From NCBI RefSeq assembly GCF_000586475.1, contig NZ_BAWJ01000002.1, positions 124,001 to 188,000 on the forward strand: a stretch of DNA of 64,000 bases, given 5' to 3'. Numbering within the stretch: position 1 is the first letter of the stretch; each line of letters opens with the position of its first letter. The translations under genes and the position numbers were made by a program. Shown here piece by piece: positions 49,641 through 61,496 of the stretch. The stretch comes from Psychrobacter sp. JCM 18903. Lineage in GTDB: Bacteria > Pseudomonadota > Gammaproteobacteria > Pseudomonadales > Moraxellaceae. The notes under the pieces are model-generated. The model was given only the letters and a program-made list of their open reading frames with translations, had not been told where the DNA came from and searched no databases.

Positions 49641-50993
49641 ATGGCTATTAATAAACAAGAACATGCACAGTGGAGCTCAAGTTTTGGCTTCGTATTGGCA
49701 GCGGTTGGTTCAGCAGTTGGTTTGGGAAACATATGGAAGTTTCCTTATATGGTCGGTGAAAGCGGTGGTTCAGCTTTCGTTATCGCTTATTTATTCTGTA
49801 TCGCGCTGGTAGGTTTTCCGATTCTAGTCGCTGAATGGCTGATTGGTCGCCGTGGGCAAAAGAACCCAGTCAACACTTTTGCGGATGTTGCAGCAAGTGA
49901 AGGTAAGTCGCGCAGTTGGGGCGTCATTGGGGCGTCAGGTATTTTAGGTGGTTTCTTAATTCTATCGTTTTATAGTGTGATTGGCGGTTGGGCACTCAAC
50001 TATATTACTAAAGCAGGTACAGGCAGTTTTATTGGTCAAGACAGTGATTCTATTGCTGCGACCTTTGATGCTATGTTGGCTTCAGCAGGGACGTTGACGA
50101 TTTGGCATACCGTGTTTATGGCTATTACTGCTTTGATTGTCGGTATTGGTGTGACCAAAGGTATCGAAACTACGGCTAAAGTCTTAATGCCACTACTAGG
50201 CGTGATTTTGTTCGTCATCGTTGGTTATAACGTGATTAACGGTGGTTTTGGTGAAGCAGTGGCTTATCTATTCACACCAGATCTTAGCAAGTTGACTGGC
50301 GATGTGATGCTTGCAGCATTAGGTCATGCCTTCTTCACTCTATCTATTGGTATGGGTATTATGATTGCTTATGGCTCATATTTGGGTCGTGAAGTGAACT
50401 TACTAAAAACCGCCCGTACTGTTGTGATTTTAGATACGGTTATTGCGTTGGCTGCTGGTCTAGCAATCTTCCCAATCATCTTTAGCAATGGTCTAGACCC
50501 TGCTTCGGGTCCTGGTCTTATCTTTGTCAGCTTACCGATCGCTTTTGGTAGCATGGGTGCAGGGACGATCATTGGTACATTGTTCTTCTTACTCATTACT
50601 TTTGCTGCTATTACCTCATCAATTTCATTGCTTGAGCCAACCGTTGAGTTTTTAGAAGAGCGTACACCGATGAGTCGTACGGTATCAACCATTGTTGCCA
50701 GTACAGTGATTTGGCTATTAGGTGTTGCGGCACTACTATCATTTAACCTATGGTCTGACTTTACTATCATGGGTAACGGTATCTTTGATGCATTGGATAA
50801 AATTACCAGTAAATTTCTTCTCCCGCTAACTGGTCTTGCTGCAATTATTTTCGTTGGTTGGCAAATGGATCAACGCAGTATTCAGCAAGAGCTTGGTCTG
50901 TCTAATGGTGCATGGCAATTATGGCAAATCGTTGCTAAGTTTGTAGCACCAATTGCCGTGCTCGTGGTATTTGTAACCTCGTTAATGGGCTAG
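49641..50993 (+). CDS. sodium-dependent symporter (neurotransmitter:sodium symporter family)
   Basis: LeuT-fold transporter that couples solute uptake to sodium. The first helix has the family motif FVLAAVGSAVGLGNIWKFPY with the sodium/substrate site, and GESGGSAFVIAYLFC follows. About eleven membrane helices over 450 residues are typical of bacterial members. GAGGACGGA precedes the ATG. The substrate (amino acid or related) cannot be read from sequence. Terminators flank it, so it is monocistronic. Confidence 0.93.
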   Translation: MAINKQEHAQWSSSFGFVLAAVGSAVGLGNIWKFPYMVGESGGSAFVIAYLFCIALVGFPILVAEWLIGRRGQKNPVNTFADVAASEGKSRSWGVIGASGILGGFLILSFYSVIGGWALNYITKAGTGSFIGQDSDSIAATFDAMLASAGTLTIWHTVFMAITALIVGIGVTKGIETTAKVLMPLLGVILFVIVGYNVINGGFGEAVAYLFTPDLSKLTGDVMLAALGHAFFTLSIGMGIMIAYGSYLGREVNLLKTARTVVILDTVIALAAGLAIFPIIFSNGLDPASGPGLIFVSLPIAFGSMGAGTIIGTLFFLLITFAAITSSISLLEPTVEFLEERTPMSRTVSTIVASTVIWLLGVAALLSFNLWSDFTIMGNGIFDALDKITSKFLLPLTGLAAIIFVGWQMDQRSIQQELGLSNGAWQLWQIVAKFVAPIAVLVVFVTSLMG

Positions 50994-51033
50994 TACTGAT
51001 TAACTAGAAATAATAAAAGCAACACACTAAAAA

Positions 51034-51061
51034 GGCTTAAGATAATTCTTAAGCCCTTTTT
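51034..51061. terminator. bidirectional terminator between the symporter and tgt
   Basis: GGCTTAAG / CTTAAGCC is a perfect 8-bp stem with a six-base loop; A residues precede and T residues follow it, so it can serve both convergent genes. Confidence 0.82.
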
Positions 51062-51088
51062 ATAGATATGACAATTGCAAAAATATGA

Positions 51089-52238
<1,150 letters not shown>

Positions 52239-52473
52239 ATGATTATCGCTATTTACGCTATGAAAATGGTGCTAATTATAGCATTGTTAGCAGTTTTTTG
52301 GACATGGATGTTTATGAGGTATTGATATACCTGACAAATGTGTCTTTTGGTTAATAGTATTGTGTCATAACCAAAAGACACAGACAGTACTTATGAGTAG
52401 TTGGTAAAGTAGAAATCATAATGGCGAGACAGTAACCATTGCTAAGCGATGTTTTAACTGCTGGAGATATCCT

Positions 52474-53124
52474 ATGAAAAAGGCAACCTACTTATTATTA
52501 AGTGGTTCATTATTAACCTCAGGAGCAGCTATGGCGACCGAAGAGCCGAATTATACAGTGTTGTCGCAAATGGATGACTTTGAGCTGCGTCGTTACGATA
52601 AGCAGCTAGTGGCGCAAACGTTGGTAAGTGGTGACCAAGACTCCGCCAGTCGCGAAGGGTTTAAAGTGTTAGCCGACTATATATTTGGCAATAATACAGC
52701 GCCAACTGACGGTAGTAGTAAAATTAGCATGACTGCGCCCGTTACAATGCAGCCTAATAACAAAAAGAGTGATAGCGAATCACAGAAAATTGCGATGACA
52801 GCACCAGTAAGCATGCAGCAAGATGATGGTAAGTGGCGTGTACAATTTACTATGCCCAGTCAATATACGATGCAAACACTGCCAAAGCCTAATAATCCAA
52901 ACATCACGATTACTGAGGTGCCAGCACAGACGTACGGTGTGATTAAGTTTTCAGGGTTGGCAGGCAGTAAAAAAGTAGCGACTAAAACGGAAGAGCTACA
53001 ATCTTGGATGCAAATCCAAAATTTGACTATAACGGGCGAGCCTGAACTGGCACGTTATAATCCGCCTTGGACGCTGCCTTTTTTGCGCCGTAATGAAGTG
53101 ATGATTGCTTACAAGTCAAAGTAA
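52474..53124 (+). CDS. SOUL-family heme-binding protein, exported
   Basis: A 216-residue protein with a signal peptide (MKKATYLLLSGSLLTSGAAM) and a SOUL/HBP domain. The domain shows NYTVLSQMDDFELRRYDKQL and the family's two MTAPV motifs (KISMTAPVTMQ and KIAMTAPVSMQ), then YNPPWTLPFLRRNEVMIA at the end. It is probably periplasmic. SOUL proteins bind heme or tetrapyrroles, but the axial ligand is not evident here. GGAG precedes the ATG. Neighbours give no functional clue. Confidence 0.9.
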   Translation: MKKATYLLLSGSLLTSGAAMATEEPNYTVLSQMDDFELRRYDKQLVAQTLVSGDQDSASREGFKVLADYIFGNNTAPTDGSSKISMTAPVTMQPNNKKSDSESQKIAMTAPVSMQQDDGKWRVQFTMPSQYTMQTLPKPNNPNITITEVPAQTYGVIKFSGLAGSKKVATKTEELQSWMQIQNLTITGEPELARYNPPWTLPFLRRNEVMIAYKSK

Positions 53125-53234
53125 TACTAGGCTCAAAGTATAAGATGAGTATTGTCACATTTGTTAAGCTTATTATAAGTAGGACTTGCATTTGTTTGCC
53201 GTGCTATTCAAATTTTTGGAAATGATATGCCCAT

Positions 53235-53262
53235 AAAAAAGACAGCAAATGCTGTCTTTTTT
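53235..53262. terminator. bidirectional terminator between SOUL gene and asd
   Basis: AAAAAAGACAGC / GCTGTCTTTTTT is a perfect 12-bp stem with an AAAT loop, between convergent genes. Confidence 0.92.
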
Positions 53263-53287
53263 GTACTGAATTTTTAAGAAAATAAAC

Positions 53288-54421
53288 TTAGTCTTTTTGC
53301 TCACGGATGATATTAAGCATACGACGTAGCGGCTCGGCTGCGCCCCATAATAGTTGATCACCAACGGTAAATGCGCCTAGATACTCAGGGCCCATATTGA
53401 GCTTACGCAAGCGACCTAGTGCAACTGTCAATGTACCAGTCACGGCTACTGGCGTTAAACGGTTCATAGTCGCTTCTTTGTCGTCTTCGACCAAGTCCAA
53501 CCACTCATTGCCGCTGTTTTTAAGTGCTGCTTCGATTTCTTCTAGCGGAATGTCTTTTTTGAGCTTGATGGTAAGGCCTTGCGCATGACAGCGCATCGCA
53601 CCAACGCGGACACACATGCCATCGATAGCAATCTTATCAGCTTCTGCGTTACCAAGGATTTTATTGGTTTCGACGCCGCCTTTCCATTCTTCCTTGGATT
53701 GCTTGTTTTCTAACTGAACATCGATATAGGGGATCAAGCTACCTGCTAGTGGCACACCAAAGTATTGCTTAGGAAAATCATCTGAGCGCTGAGTCTGAGC
53801 GATTTTTTTATCAATCTCAAGGATGGCGCTGGCAGGATCAGCCAATTCGTCTTTGACCGCATCGTGTAGCACGCCCATGCCAGCGATTAATTCGCGCATG
53901 TTGTTAGCACCAGAACCACTAGCAGCCTGATAAGTCATGGCGCTGACCCATTCTACCCAGCCTTTATTAAACAGCTCACCAATCGCCATGAGCATCAATG
54001 ACACGGTACAGTTACCACCGATAAAGTCTTTTTTGCCATTGGCTAGGGCGCTGTCAATAACGGCGCGATTGACTGGATCGAGAATGATGATGCTGTCATC
54101 TTCCATTCGCAAGGTGCTTGCCGCATCAATCCAGTAGCCATTCCAGCCACTATCACGTAGTGGTTGATGGACTTGCGAGGTATAGTCGCCGCCTTGGCAG
54201 GTAATGATGACATCACAAGCAGCTAGCGCGTCAATATCATGAGCATCTTTTAATTGGCCGGTATGAATACTATCAAGGCTTGGGGCATCACCACCTGCGT
54301 TGCTGGTTGAGAAAAACACGGGTGTAATACCGTCAAAATCTTTTTCCTCAGTCATACGTTGTATTAATACTGAACCGACCATGCCGCGCCAGCCTACCAA
54401 GCCTACTGTTAAATTACTCAT
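53288..54421 (-). CDS. asd: aspartate-semialdehyde dehydrogenase
   Basis: Second step of the aspartate pathway to lysine, threonine, methionine and diaminopimelate. It is the gamma-proteobacterial type: [18 protein letters not shown] binds NADP, and [16 protein letters not shown] holds the catalytic Cys. [17 protein letters not shown] and [14 protein letters not shown] follow, the latter with the catalytic His. I choose ATG 54421 over TTG 54430 because AAAAGGA lies nine bases upstream of it. Length is 377 residues, intact. Confidence 0.97.
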   Translation of the reverse strand: MSNLTVGLVGWRGMVGSVLIQRMTEEKDFDGITPVFFSTSNAGGDAPSLDSIHTGQLKDAHDIDALAACDVIITCQGGDYTSQVHQPLRDSGWNGYWIDAASTLRMEDDSIIILDPVNRAVIDSALANGKKDFIGGNCTVSLMLMAIGELFNKGWVEWVSAMTYQAASGSGANNMRELIAGMGVLHDAVKDELADPASAILEIDKKIAQTQRSDDFPKQYFGVPLAGSLIPYIDVQLENKQSKEEWKGGVETNKILGNAEADKIAIDGMCVRVGAMRCHAQGLTIKLKKDIPLEEIEAALKNSGNEWLDLVEDDKEATMNRLTPVAVTGTLTVALGRLRKLNMGPEYLGAFTVGDQLLWGAAEPLRRMLNIIREQKD

Positions 54422-54804
54422 GAAACTCAATCCTTTTTACCATAAATTGTTGCATTGCCAGCCGATAACAATGCCGTGAATAGCCATAAAAAGCAAGGCG
54501 TTTTGGCTGTTTTTAGGGGTTTTTCATACACTATTAATGATGTTCAGTATAACTTTAAGTTATTAACCTAATGGCGATAGCGGCGATGCCTCACTCGCCA
54601 CAAGTAGATAGCCCAAAAAATAAAGTTTGTCCGTAGTACTCGTTATGGTGGGCGAATTAAAAGTGTAATGTTTTATAGCGGTTAACGAATAATCCATGCT
54701 CATCAGTAGGCGATAACCTTCTGAAATGCTAAAGTAAACAGCTAACGTCAGTTCAATTAAAACCATGGCGATATTCATCATTTAATAGACGGCTAATACA
54801 TACT

Positions 54805-55926
54805 ATGGATCTCTCACTATTATATTACAGCATACAGTGGCTAGCAGGGTTCATCGCATTTGTGACGATTTGGGGCTGGATACCACTGGATAATTGGTGG
54901 GTGCGCGGTGTTGAATTTCCGCGTATTCAGATCATGGTGTTGGGTATCATCGCTTGGATTGGTATGCTGATTTTTTGGTCAGAGTGGCAGCTGGGACAGT
55001 GGCTGTTATTTACCGTCTTAAGCATTACATTAGCCTTTCAGCTAGGATGGTATTGCCTTATACCAAGCTATGGAAAAAAGAAGTTCAAAAGGCAAAAGAC
55101 AAGCCAGAAGGCAGGCGCATCAACTAAAAATAATGGTATCAAACGTACTAACGCCCAATGATGACACCCAAAAACTGGTGGATTTGGTGAAGCAAAGACA
55201 GCCTGATATTTTAATTACGCTAGAGAGTGATGATAAATGGGAAAAAGCGCTGCATCAAATCGAGGCTGATTATCCTTACACCGTGAAAGTGCCACTAGAC
55301 AATCTATATGGGATGCATCTTTATTCTAAGCTTGAGTTGATTGATCCTGAAGTTAAGTACTTGATGATTGATGACATACCTTCTATTCATGCCCAACTGC
55401 GCCTGCAAAGTGGTCGCGTGATTTGGTTGTATTGCTTGCATCCCATGCCGCCAAGCCCGACGGAAGCGGATAAATCTACTACCCGCGATGCTGAGCTATT
55501 GATGGTTGGCAAACACATCAAAGAAAACAAGCAAACGGCGATATTGGCAGGCGACCTCAATGATGTGGCATGGTCAAAGACGACTCGAGCTTTCAACGTA
55601 TCTCAGGATTGTTGGATCCGCGTATTGGTCGACATTTTATCAATACGTTTCATGTCAGCTATCCATTTTTACGTTGGGCGCTGGATCATATTTTCCATAG
55701 TGCTTGCTTTACGGTAGTGGATATTCGGCGTATGCCGTCGATAGGCTCGGATCACTTTCCTGTTATGACGACTTTACAATACGAACCAGAAGAGGAGAGC
55801 AATCAAGCGCAAAATGCCCCTACTGCAGAAGCGGAAGATATCAAAGAGACCGATCATAAAATCATAGAAGGTAAAAAAGAAGGTGAAAAAGTCTCAAAGG
55901 AACATGCAGAAGAGCAGAGAAGTTAG
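54805..55926 (+). CDS. membrane endonuclease/exonuclease/phosphatase family protein (three frameshifts)
   Basis: Three N-terminal membrane helices are followed by a motif block YTKLWKKEVQ, then an endonuclease/exonuclease/phosphatase domain: IMVSNVLTPN, LITLESDDKWEKAL, LAGDLNDVAWSKTTR, FQRISGLLDPRIG, and the final catalytic GSDHFPV. The reading frame changes three times, each explained by one missing base: near 55056-55060, 55121-55124 (an A run) and 55585-55589. A Glu/Lys-rich tail of about 45 residues ends it. Repaired length is about 374 residues. The domain probably faces the periplasm, as the first helices suggest, but topology is uncertain. Substrate unknown. Confidence 0.85.
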
Positions 55927-56195
55927 GGTTGATAGCCTGCTAATACTATAGCTATCGTATGATGCAATGTTAAAAGAGGCTGTAAGCATATGCTTACGTT
56001 AAATAAGGTCTTTAGCCTCTAGTCGCATTAAACTGATTACCCTACAATACCACCATCAACACAAGGATACGCATGGATGCAGTGTTGAGACAGTATCAAT
56101 AAAAGCACAGGTCAGCCCGCTGTCTTATAGGATACTGTTTATGACTTAGGATGAGTCAGCATGGAAGAAATAATAACAACAATATGAAGCGCCAT

Positions 56196-56230
56196 AGCCC
56201 CGAACCAATCGCCCTAGGTTCGGGGCTTTT
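56196..56230 (+). terminator. strong GC-rich terminator
   Basis: AGCCCCGAACC / GGTTCGGGGCT is a perfect 11-bp stem with a 10-base loop and a TTTT tail. It lies 270 bases after the nearest plus-strand gene, farther than usual. Confidence 0.9.
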
Positions 56231-56345
56231 CTTTGTGTGCGTAATGCTTACATTTATTTTATTCGATATGCTTGTGTTTGGACATGCTGTAATATATTTG
56301 AGATGACCTTCTGATTATTTTTAGCGCATAAATGAACGTTAATAA

Positions 56346-56379
56346 AAAAAGGGTACATGCATTAGCATATACCCTTTTT
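56346..56379. terminator. bidirectional terminator after surA
   Basis: AAAAAGGGTA pairs with TACCCTTTTT, and ATGC with GCAT inside after one mismatch. A and T runs flank it, so it can stop surA transcripts and transcripts from the left. Confidence 0.85.
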
Positions 56380-56421
56380 GACAAGGCATTATTAGATTTG
56401 ACTTATCGATGCCTATATCAG

Positions 56422-57825
56422 TTAGCCAAGTACTTGGATGTAAGCACCTGCGCGTAGCTCTTGTAGCCAGTCTTCTTTGGCTTGCGGTGCTAAGCGCTGA
56501 TAAAGCGCTTGACGTGCCATATTGCGACGATATTGATCGCTAACATCTTGTTGGCGTTTGCCTTCTATTTTCAAGATATGCCAGCCAAACTGGGTTTTGA
56601 AAGGAGCAGAGTAGTCACCAACCGCCGTGTTTTTCATCATGGCTTCGAATGGACCAATCATATCTTCTTCACTCACCCAATCAAGATCGCCACCGCGGCC
56701 AGCGGAACCGGGATCATCTGAATAGGTCGATGCTAAACCAGCAAAATCAGCGCCGCTGCGTAGCTGTTCATACAAATCATTAATCTTTTGCTCAGCAAGC
56801 GCGTCTGTCTGTAGCTCATCAACTTTTACCAATATGTGACGAGTACGCCACTGCGGTATCAGCATGGTGTCGCTGGCTTTTTTGTCAGCCAGTTTGATGA
56901 TATCGATGCCTTCAGGCGTTATTAGTGGTGCGCTGACCGCGCCAATCTCAAGTTTGGTAATTTCACTTGATAGCTCTGTAGGTAGAGACGCGGCTTTATG
57001 AAAGCCCATATCGCCACCTTGTAGCGGAATAGGATAGTTGCCTTGGCTAGCAGCGACCGCTTCAGCGACATCAACGTTTGGTGCAAGCAGGCGAGTACGC
57101 AGAGCTTCTGCTACCTTTAACGCCTCATTGCGTTGGGCTTCTGAGAGTCGGCTGTAGTCATCCATGTAAGGCACTCGTACATGAATCGTTTGATACTCAC
57201 TTTGGTTTAAGCGCTTGGCTTCAGGCGAGGCCAAAAATGCATCAATATCCTGTTCGCTAATGCGCACGCGGTTACCGATTTGGCGCTGTTGCAAGGCTTG
57301 AATGGCTGCGTCTTCGATTAATTGCGCACGTAGCGCCGCATAGCTACCAGGTTTTGCTGCGTCCAAACGCTGTTGCAAAGCTGAGATGCTCGTCAGCCCT
57401 TCTGCTTGAGCGATTTGACCAAGGCGTTGATTGATAGCCGCTTCATCAGGGTTTAAACCGACGCGCTTGACCATTGATAGTTGTAACTCACGCAATATGA
57501 GCGCATTTAACACCTCAGACTGTAGCTGTGCTGAGTTTGCTATTGGTTCACCTGCTGCTTGTGCACGTGCTTGTGCTTGGGTGATAGCATCGATCAAATC
57601 GCTCTTTAAGATAGCATTTTCATTGACTAAAGCAATAATGCCGTCGGTGCTATTGGCTGGCGTCAAACGATTGACGTTATTCTGCGCGGTCATGGCATTT
57701 GCTTGAGGCGCTTGTGCTTTTGCAGGTTTAACGGTGGCAGCTTGGGCGCTCAATGTAAGCGCAAGGCTGGCACTCATAGATAGCAATACAGCACGGCTGG
57801 TTTGACGTAAAGAAAAAAATCTCAT
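56422..57825 (-). CDS. surA: periplasmic chaperone / peptidyl-prolyl isomerase SurA
   Basis: Escorts unfolded outer membrane proteins to BamA. A signal peptide ends LSAQAA. An N-terminal chaperone module follows (GIIALVNENAILKSDLIDAI), then a first degenerate parvulin domain and a second well-conserved one: TRHILVKVDEL, DFAGLASTYSDDPGSAGRGG and FGWHILKIEGKR. I choose ATG 57825 because GAGGAG lies four bases upstream; two ATGs farther upstream are in frame. The gene is intact. It is downstream of lptD in the same direction, the usual lptD-surA order, and SurA is needed for LptD assembly. Confidence 0.95.
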   Translation of the reverse strand: MRFFSLRQTSRAVLLSMSASLALTLSAQAATVKPAKAQAPQANAMTAQNNVNRLTPANSTDGIIALVNENAILKSDLIDAITQAQARAQAAGEPIANSAQLQSEVLNALILRELQLSMVKRVGLNPDEAAINQRLGQIAQAEGLTSISALQQRLDAAKPGSYAALRAQLIEDAAIQALQQRQIGNRVRISEQDIDAFLASPEAKRLNQSEYQTIHVRVPYMDDYSRLSEAQRNEALKVAEALRTRLLAPNVDVAEAVAASQGNYPIPLQGGDMGFHKAASLPTELSSEITKLEIGAVSAPLITPEGIDIIKLADKKASDTMLIPQWRTRHILVKVDELQTDALAEQKINDLYEQLRSGADFAGLASTYSDDPGSAGRGGDLDWVSEEDMIGPFEAMMKNTAVGDYSAPFKTQFGWHILKIEGKRQQDVSDQYRRNMARQALYQRLAPQAKEDWLQELRAGAYIQVLG

Positions 57826-57975
57826 GATGCTCCTCATCAATGTCATCGCATCGGATGGTAGTTGGTCAACGCTGTTTAATACTTTTAACAGTCAAATATT
57901 AGACAGGGTTGACCATAATAGGGTTACAAACTGGGTTATGAAATATATAGTAAAAATATTTATACAAGCACGGTC

Positions 57976-60900
57976 TTAATCTTTCCAAGCAGTCTGGACA
58001 GGTTCAAAGCCCAAGATTTTATCAGAGAGTAAGCGAGTCAGGCGGCTGCTACCACTACCCAAACCATTCAATCTAATCTCTGCCATAATGGCTTGCGTTG
58101 GTTTGTCTTTGACATTTAAGTCATTATAGTAACGACGACCATAAACTGCAAAACCAAAACAGCAGTCTTCGTAATCAACGCCGACCAATGAATCAAGAAC
58201 TTTATCACGATTGTAATCGTATTGACCTTGAGCCAAGATTCGCCAGCTGTTATTGATTGGAAAGACAGCCGACGCGGTAAAAGCAGAGAGTGGCAGCTGA
58301 TCGGTGTTTTCATCACGTTGACGTTTGACAAATCCAACATTAAACAAGCTGTTGTCAGACGGCTGATAACGCAGCTCAGTCGTAATATAATTTAAATCAT
58401 AATCATTGGTCAGTGCGCCACTAACATCAACCCAAAAATTGTTGTAAGGCTGTGTGCTGGTATCCCAAACCATCCCTGAAGATGAAGATGTGAAGACAGG
58501 TTGCTGATCATCAAGCGTAACACGTCCATTATCGATATAAAACTGCTCTGCAATGCTACCATCAAAACGTGTCACACCCGTTGCATCGATGTAACGATAA
58601 TTGATACCAGGAGTAAGCGAATGCAAATCTTGCAAGCGATCATGTCCTAAAAACCAACTGTCAGAGAACAGCTGTTCATAGTTAATAGAGGCAATACGCG
58701 TATTAAAGTTCGGAATATCGTTTTGGTCTTCATATGGCGAGTAGGTGTATTTCAATCGCGGGCTTAGCAAGCGATAGCCACCCATGGTGTCGTCGAATGC
58801 GCCAAAAGGCGAGCCTGCTTGATAGAAATTCAGACCTGCATCGATACTGGCTTGCGGTACAAATACCGACTGGCTACCATCTTTATCACTCAACTGGTTG
58901 TCGGCTAAGCTATCCTCATCATAAGAGGTATAGAGATGTTGTAAGCTTAGTTTTGGCTTGATATAACCCCAAGATTTTTCCATTGGATAAACGGCGCTGA
59001 GTTTATTATAAATTCGCCCGCCACTTTTTTCATTCTCAGAGCCATCGTCGATGGATTTTTTGAAATAAGCGGAATCATGTACACCAGTGATATCGAAGCT
59101 CTTCGCCCAAGGCAGTCGATAATCGAGCTTGAGCTGCGGCAATCTTGAATAAGGTTTATCTTTGTCTTCTAAGGGTTTGCCATTACTGGTAAAAGCGTCT
59201 AGAGTTTGAAAGGTTTCTACCTTCAATTCACCATCAACATAGTCATTATAATAATTGACACGTGCACGGCGTGGTAAGTTTATGGTACTGTCTGATAGAC
59301 CCAGCGTGTCAAAATCATTGAGGTAGTCTGAATCTGACACATAGCTGTATTTTGCATCACCGCTTAAGCGTGGAATGCTCTTAGATGACCAATAATGATC
59401 ATAAAAGAAGCTAGAGCGGTCTTCGTCATTGTACTCTTTGTCATTAGGTAAATATGAACCATTAAAAATACCTTCGCCATAACTTTCGGTCAGATAGCGA
59501 AACTCGCCTGACACCATAGGATTACGATCGGTATAAATATGGGTATTGAGCGTGGCATCATAATTGGGTGCCAAATTGAAATAGTAGGGTATATCAACTT
59601 CAAGACCGCTTTCACTACTGATACTGGCATTCGGCAATAAAAAACCACTGGTGCGACGATTATCAATTGGAAAGTTGAAATAAGGCAAATAGAACACAGG
59701 CACGTCAGCGATACGGAAAGTGGTATTATAAGCTTCGCCGCGACCTGTATCGGTATCCAAATCAATGCTTTTGGCATCAAACTGCCATTTACGATTGGTT
59801 GGTGGACAGGTACTAAACATGACGTCATCTAGCTCATATTGACTGTCATTTGGTCTGTTCAAGCGCTTGGCATAACCATGAGCTTGCAATTCTACGCTAG
59901 CAAAAGCCACATCATTGGCTGTCGACTGTCCAGTTTCAGTATTATAATTTAAACTATCGGCGACCCCAATAAGTCCGCCTTTTGATGCTTTTTCAGTGAA
60001 ATTGGCTTGGGGGTTATTCGATGAGCGGTTTGGCGCATTGCTATCTAGTGCGTTGCCGCGTGATACTTGCTGACCTGTCGCTTGGTCAGTAAACATGACT
60101 TTACCTTGAGCGGCGGCAATGCCATTGCTCAAATCTAACAAGACTTTTTCTGCTTCTATCTGTTGGGTACCCTGATTTATGATGACATTGCCCGACAGCT
60201 CTGCATAGTCGACATTGTCGTAATAACCATAATCTGATTCTGAAAACAGCGGCGCTTGATTATTTGGGAGACCATTTAAGTTTGGCGCAGGCTGTCCATT
60301 GGTTGCTCCCGCCTCATTGACCGCGCGTTGATAGTTGGGGTTGCTCTTTGGATAAACCATTGACCTTCGCAGCGTTGGGCGCTATCTACGGCATTCGGTA
60401 ATAACTGTAAGTTTTTACCCACTTTTGGAATGGTTTGCGGGATAGGTGTTAGCTCGTTTTGAAGGGCATCTTGGTTAGCATTATCGCTATTGTTTAACGT
60501 TGAGGCGTCTGTATCGGGTGTCAGCTCATAAAACTCTGCTAAACGCAGCAGACTATCTTGAATACTTTCATCACTCACATCAACTTTACCAGTCTTCTGT
60601 GCGGCTTTAGGTGCAGTGGTTTCAGTAAGCTGAGCAGTGCTATTGTTTTGAGTGGTCGCAATCGTATCTACTGCTGGTACAAAACCTTGATCATCACTCT
60701 CGTTAATGGCGGTAATTTCTAGAGGGCGGTTGTCTAAAGGACTTTCATTAGTAGCATTCTCATTAGAGATGCTGTCGTTAAAGGCGCTTTCACTAAAGGT
60801 GCTTTCATTAAAAGTATTGTCAAAACTACTGTCTGAAATATTGTTATCAGCCTTTTGAGGCGTATTACGCTGAAAGTCAGTTTTTTGATTATTGCTATTT

Positions 60901-61124
60901 TGATAGCGGATATCATTATAGTCGCTGTCTTTTTGGACGCTACTGCGATTGGCATCAGGTGTAACATCAGAGACATAACGGGTGCTACTGTCAGTGATTA
61001 GCGACTCAGTTTGCTGTGTGTCAGCATTGCTGGGCGCAGCACTAACGGCTAGGCTGGACAAGCCTAAGGCACTAAATAAGATCAAACGGATGCTTTGGTA
61101 AAGCGGAGAATATAACAAGGGCAC
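57976..61124 (-). CDS. lptD: LPS-assembly protein LptD (frameshifted copy)
   Basis: Outer membrane barrel that inserts LPS with LptE. A signal peptide ends AVSAA. The next 220 residues are low complexity, with FNES/FNDS-like units. An OstA/LptA-like domain and the large barrel then follow. The four cysteines expected for the LptD disulfides are visible: CEGQW, STCPPTNRKW, and the adjacent pair in EDCCFGF. The N-terminal frame ends at 60276; the rest is in another frame. One G is missing at about 60357, since EGQWVYPKSNPNYQRAV is the expected join. Repaired length is about 1049 residues against about 784 in E. coli, the excess being the N-terminal region. It is divergent from amgK. Confidence 0.96.
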
Positions 61125-61496
61125 ACCTATGATTGCAGAGCCTATTGAATTGCGATACTGAATTTAGTAACCATATTATTAATCATGTATGGCGGTTAAT
61201 AAACGACTAAAAAATCACTGATTGATAATGCTATCTTAAGAATTTGGCTGTTTTACATATAATGACGACTAATCATAGTCAAAAAAAACCAAATCAGCTA
61301 CACTATTTACCAAAATTTATAATATAGCCGAGCTGTTTTTTGAATGGTTGCTGAGGTTATGCTCAGCGCTAGATGTCGAATGATATCCCAATACGCCTGC
61401 TACCGCAGTTTTTTTGGCTCAAGACGTCGCTATTTTAACAAGGTTTTGCCTGACTTATCACTACTTTAATTGTTTATGACTTATATTTAACCTGCG
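61125..61496. other. divergent promoter region of lptD and amgK
   Basis: About 370 AT-rich bases between divergent starts; no ORF is supported. On the minus strand TTGACT (61282-61277) and TATATG (61261-61256) are 15 bases apart and could be a weak lptD promoter. I see no clear operator. Confidence 0.35.

Larger units (their letters stand above)
55927..56421. other. structured intergenic region between convergent genes
   Basis: About 500 bases without a credible ORF. AGAGGCT at 55975-55981 pairs with 56014-56020 around a perfect 16-base palindrome (GTAAGCATATGCTTAC, 55982-55997). A strong terminator follows at 56196. The layout could hold a small RNA of roughly 150-230 nt, or simply termination signals for the upstream gene. 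Confidence 0.45.

Noticed and set aside
54563..54781. A 72-codon minus-strand frame between asd and the endonuclease-family gene
   Set aside because: No clear Shine-Dalgarno sequence or recognised family. It could be real but I cannot support it.
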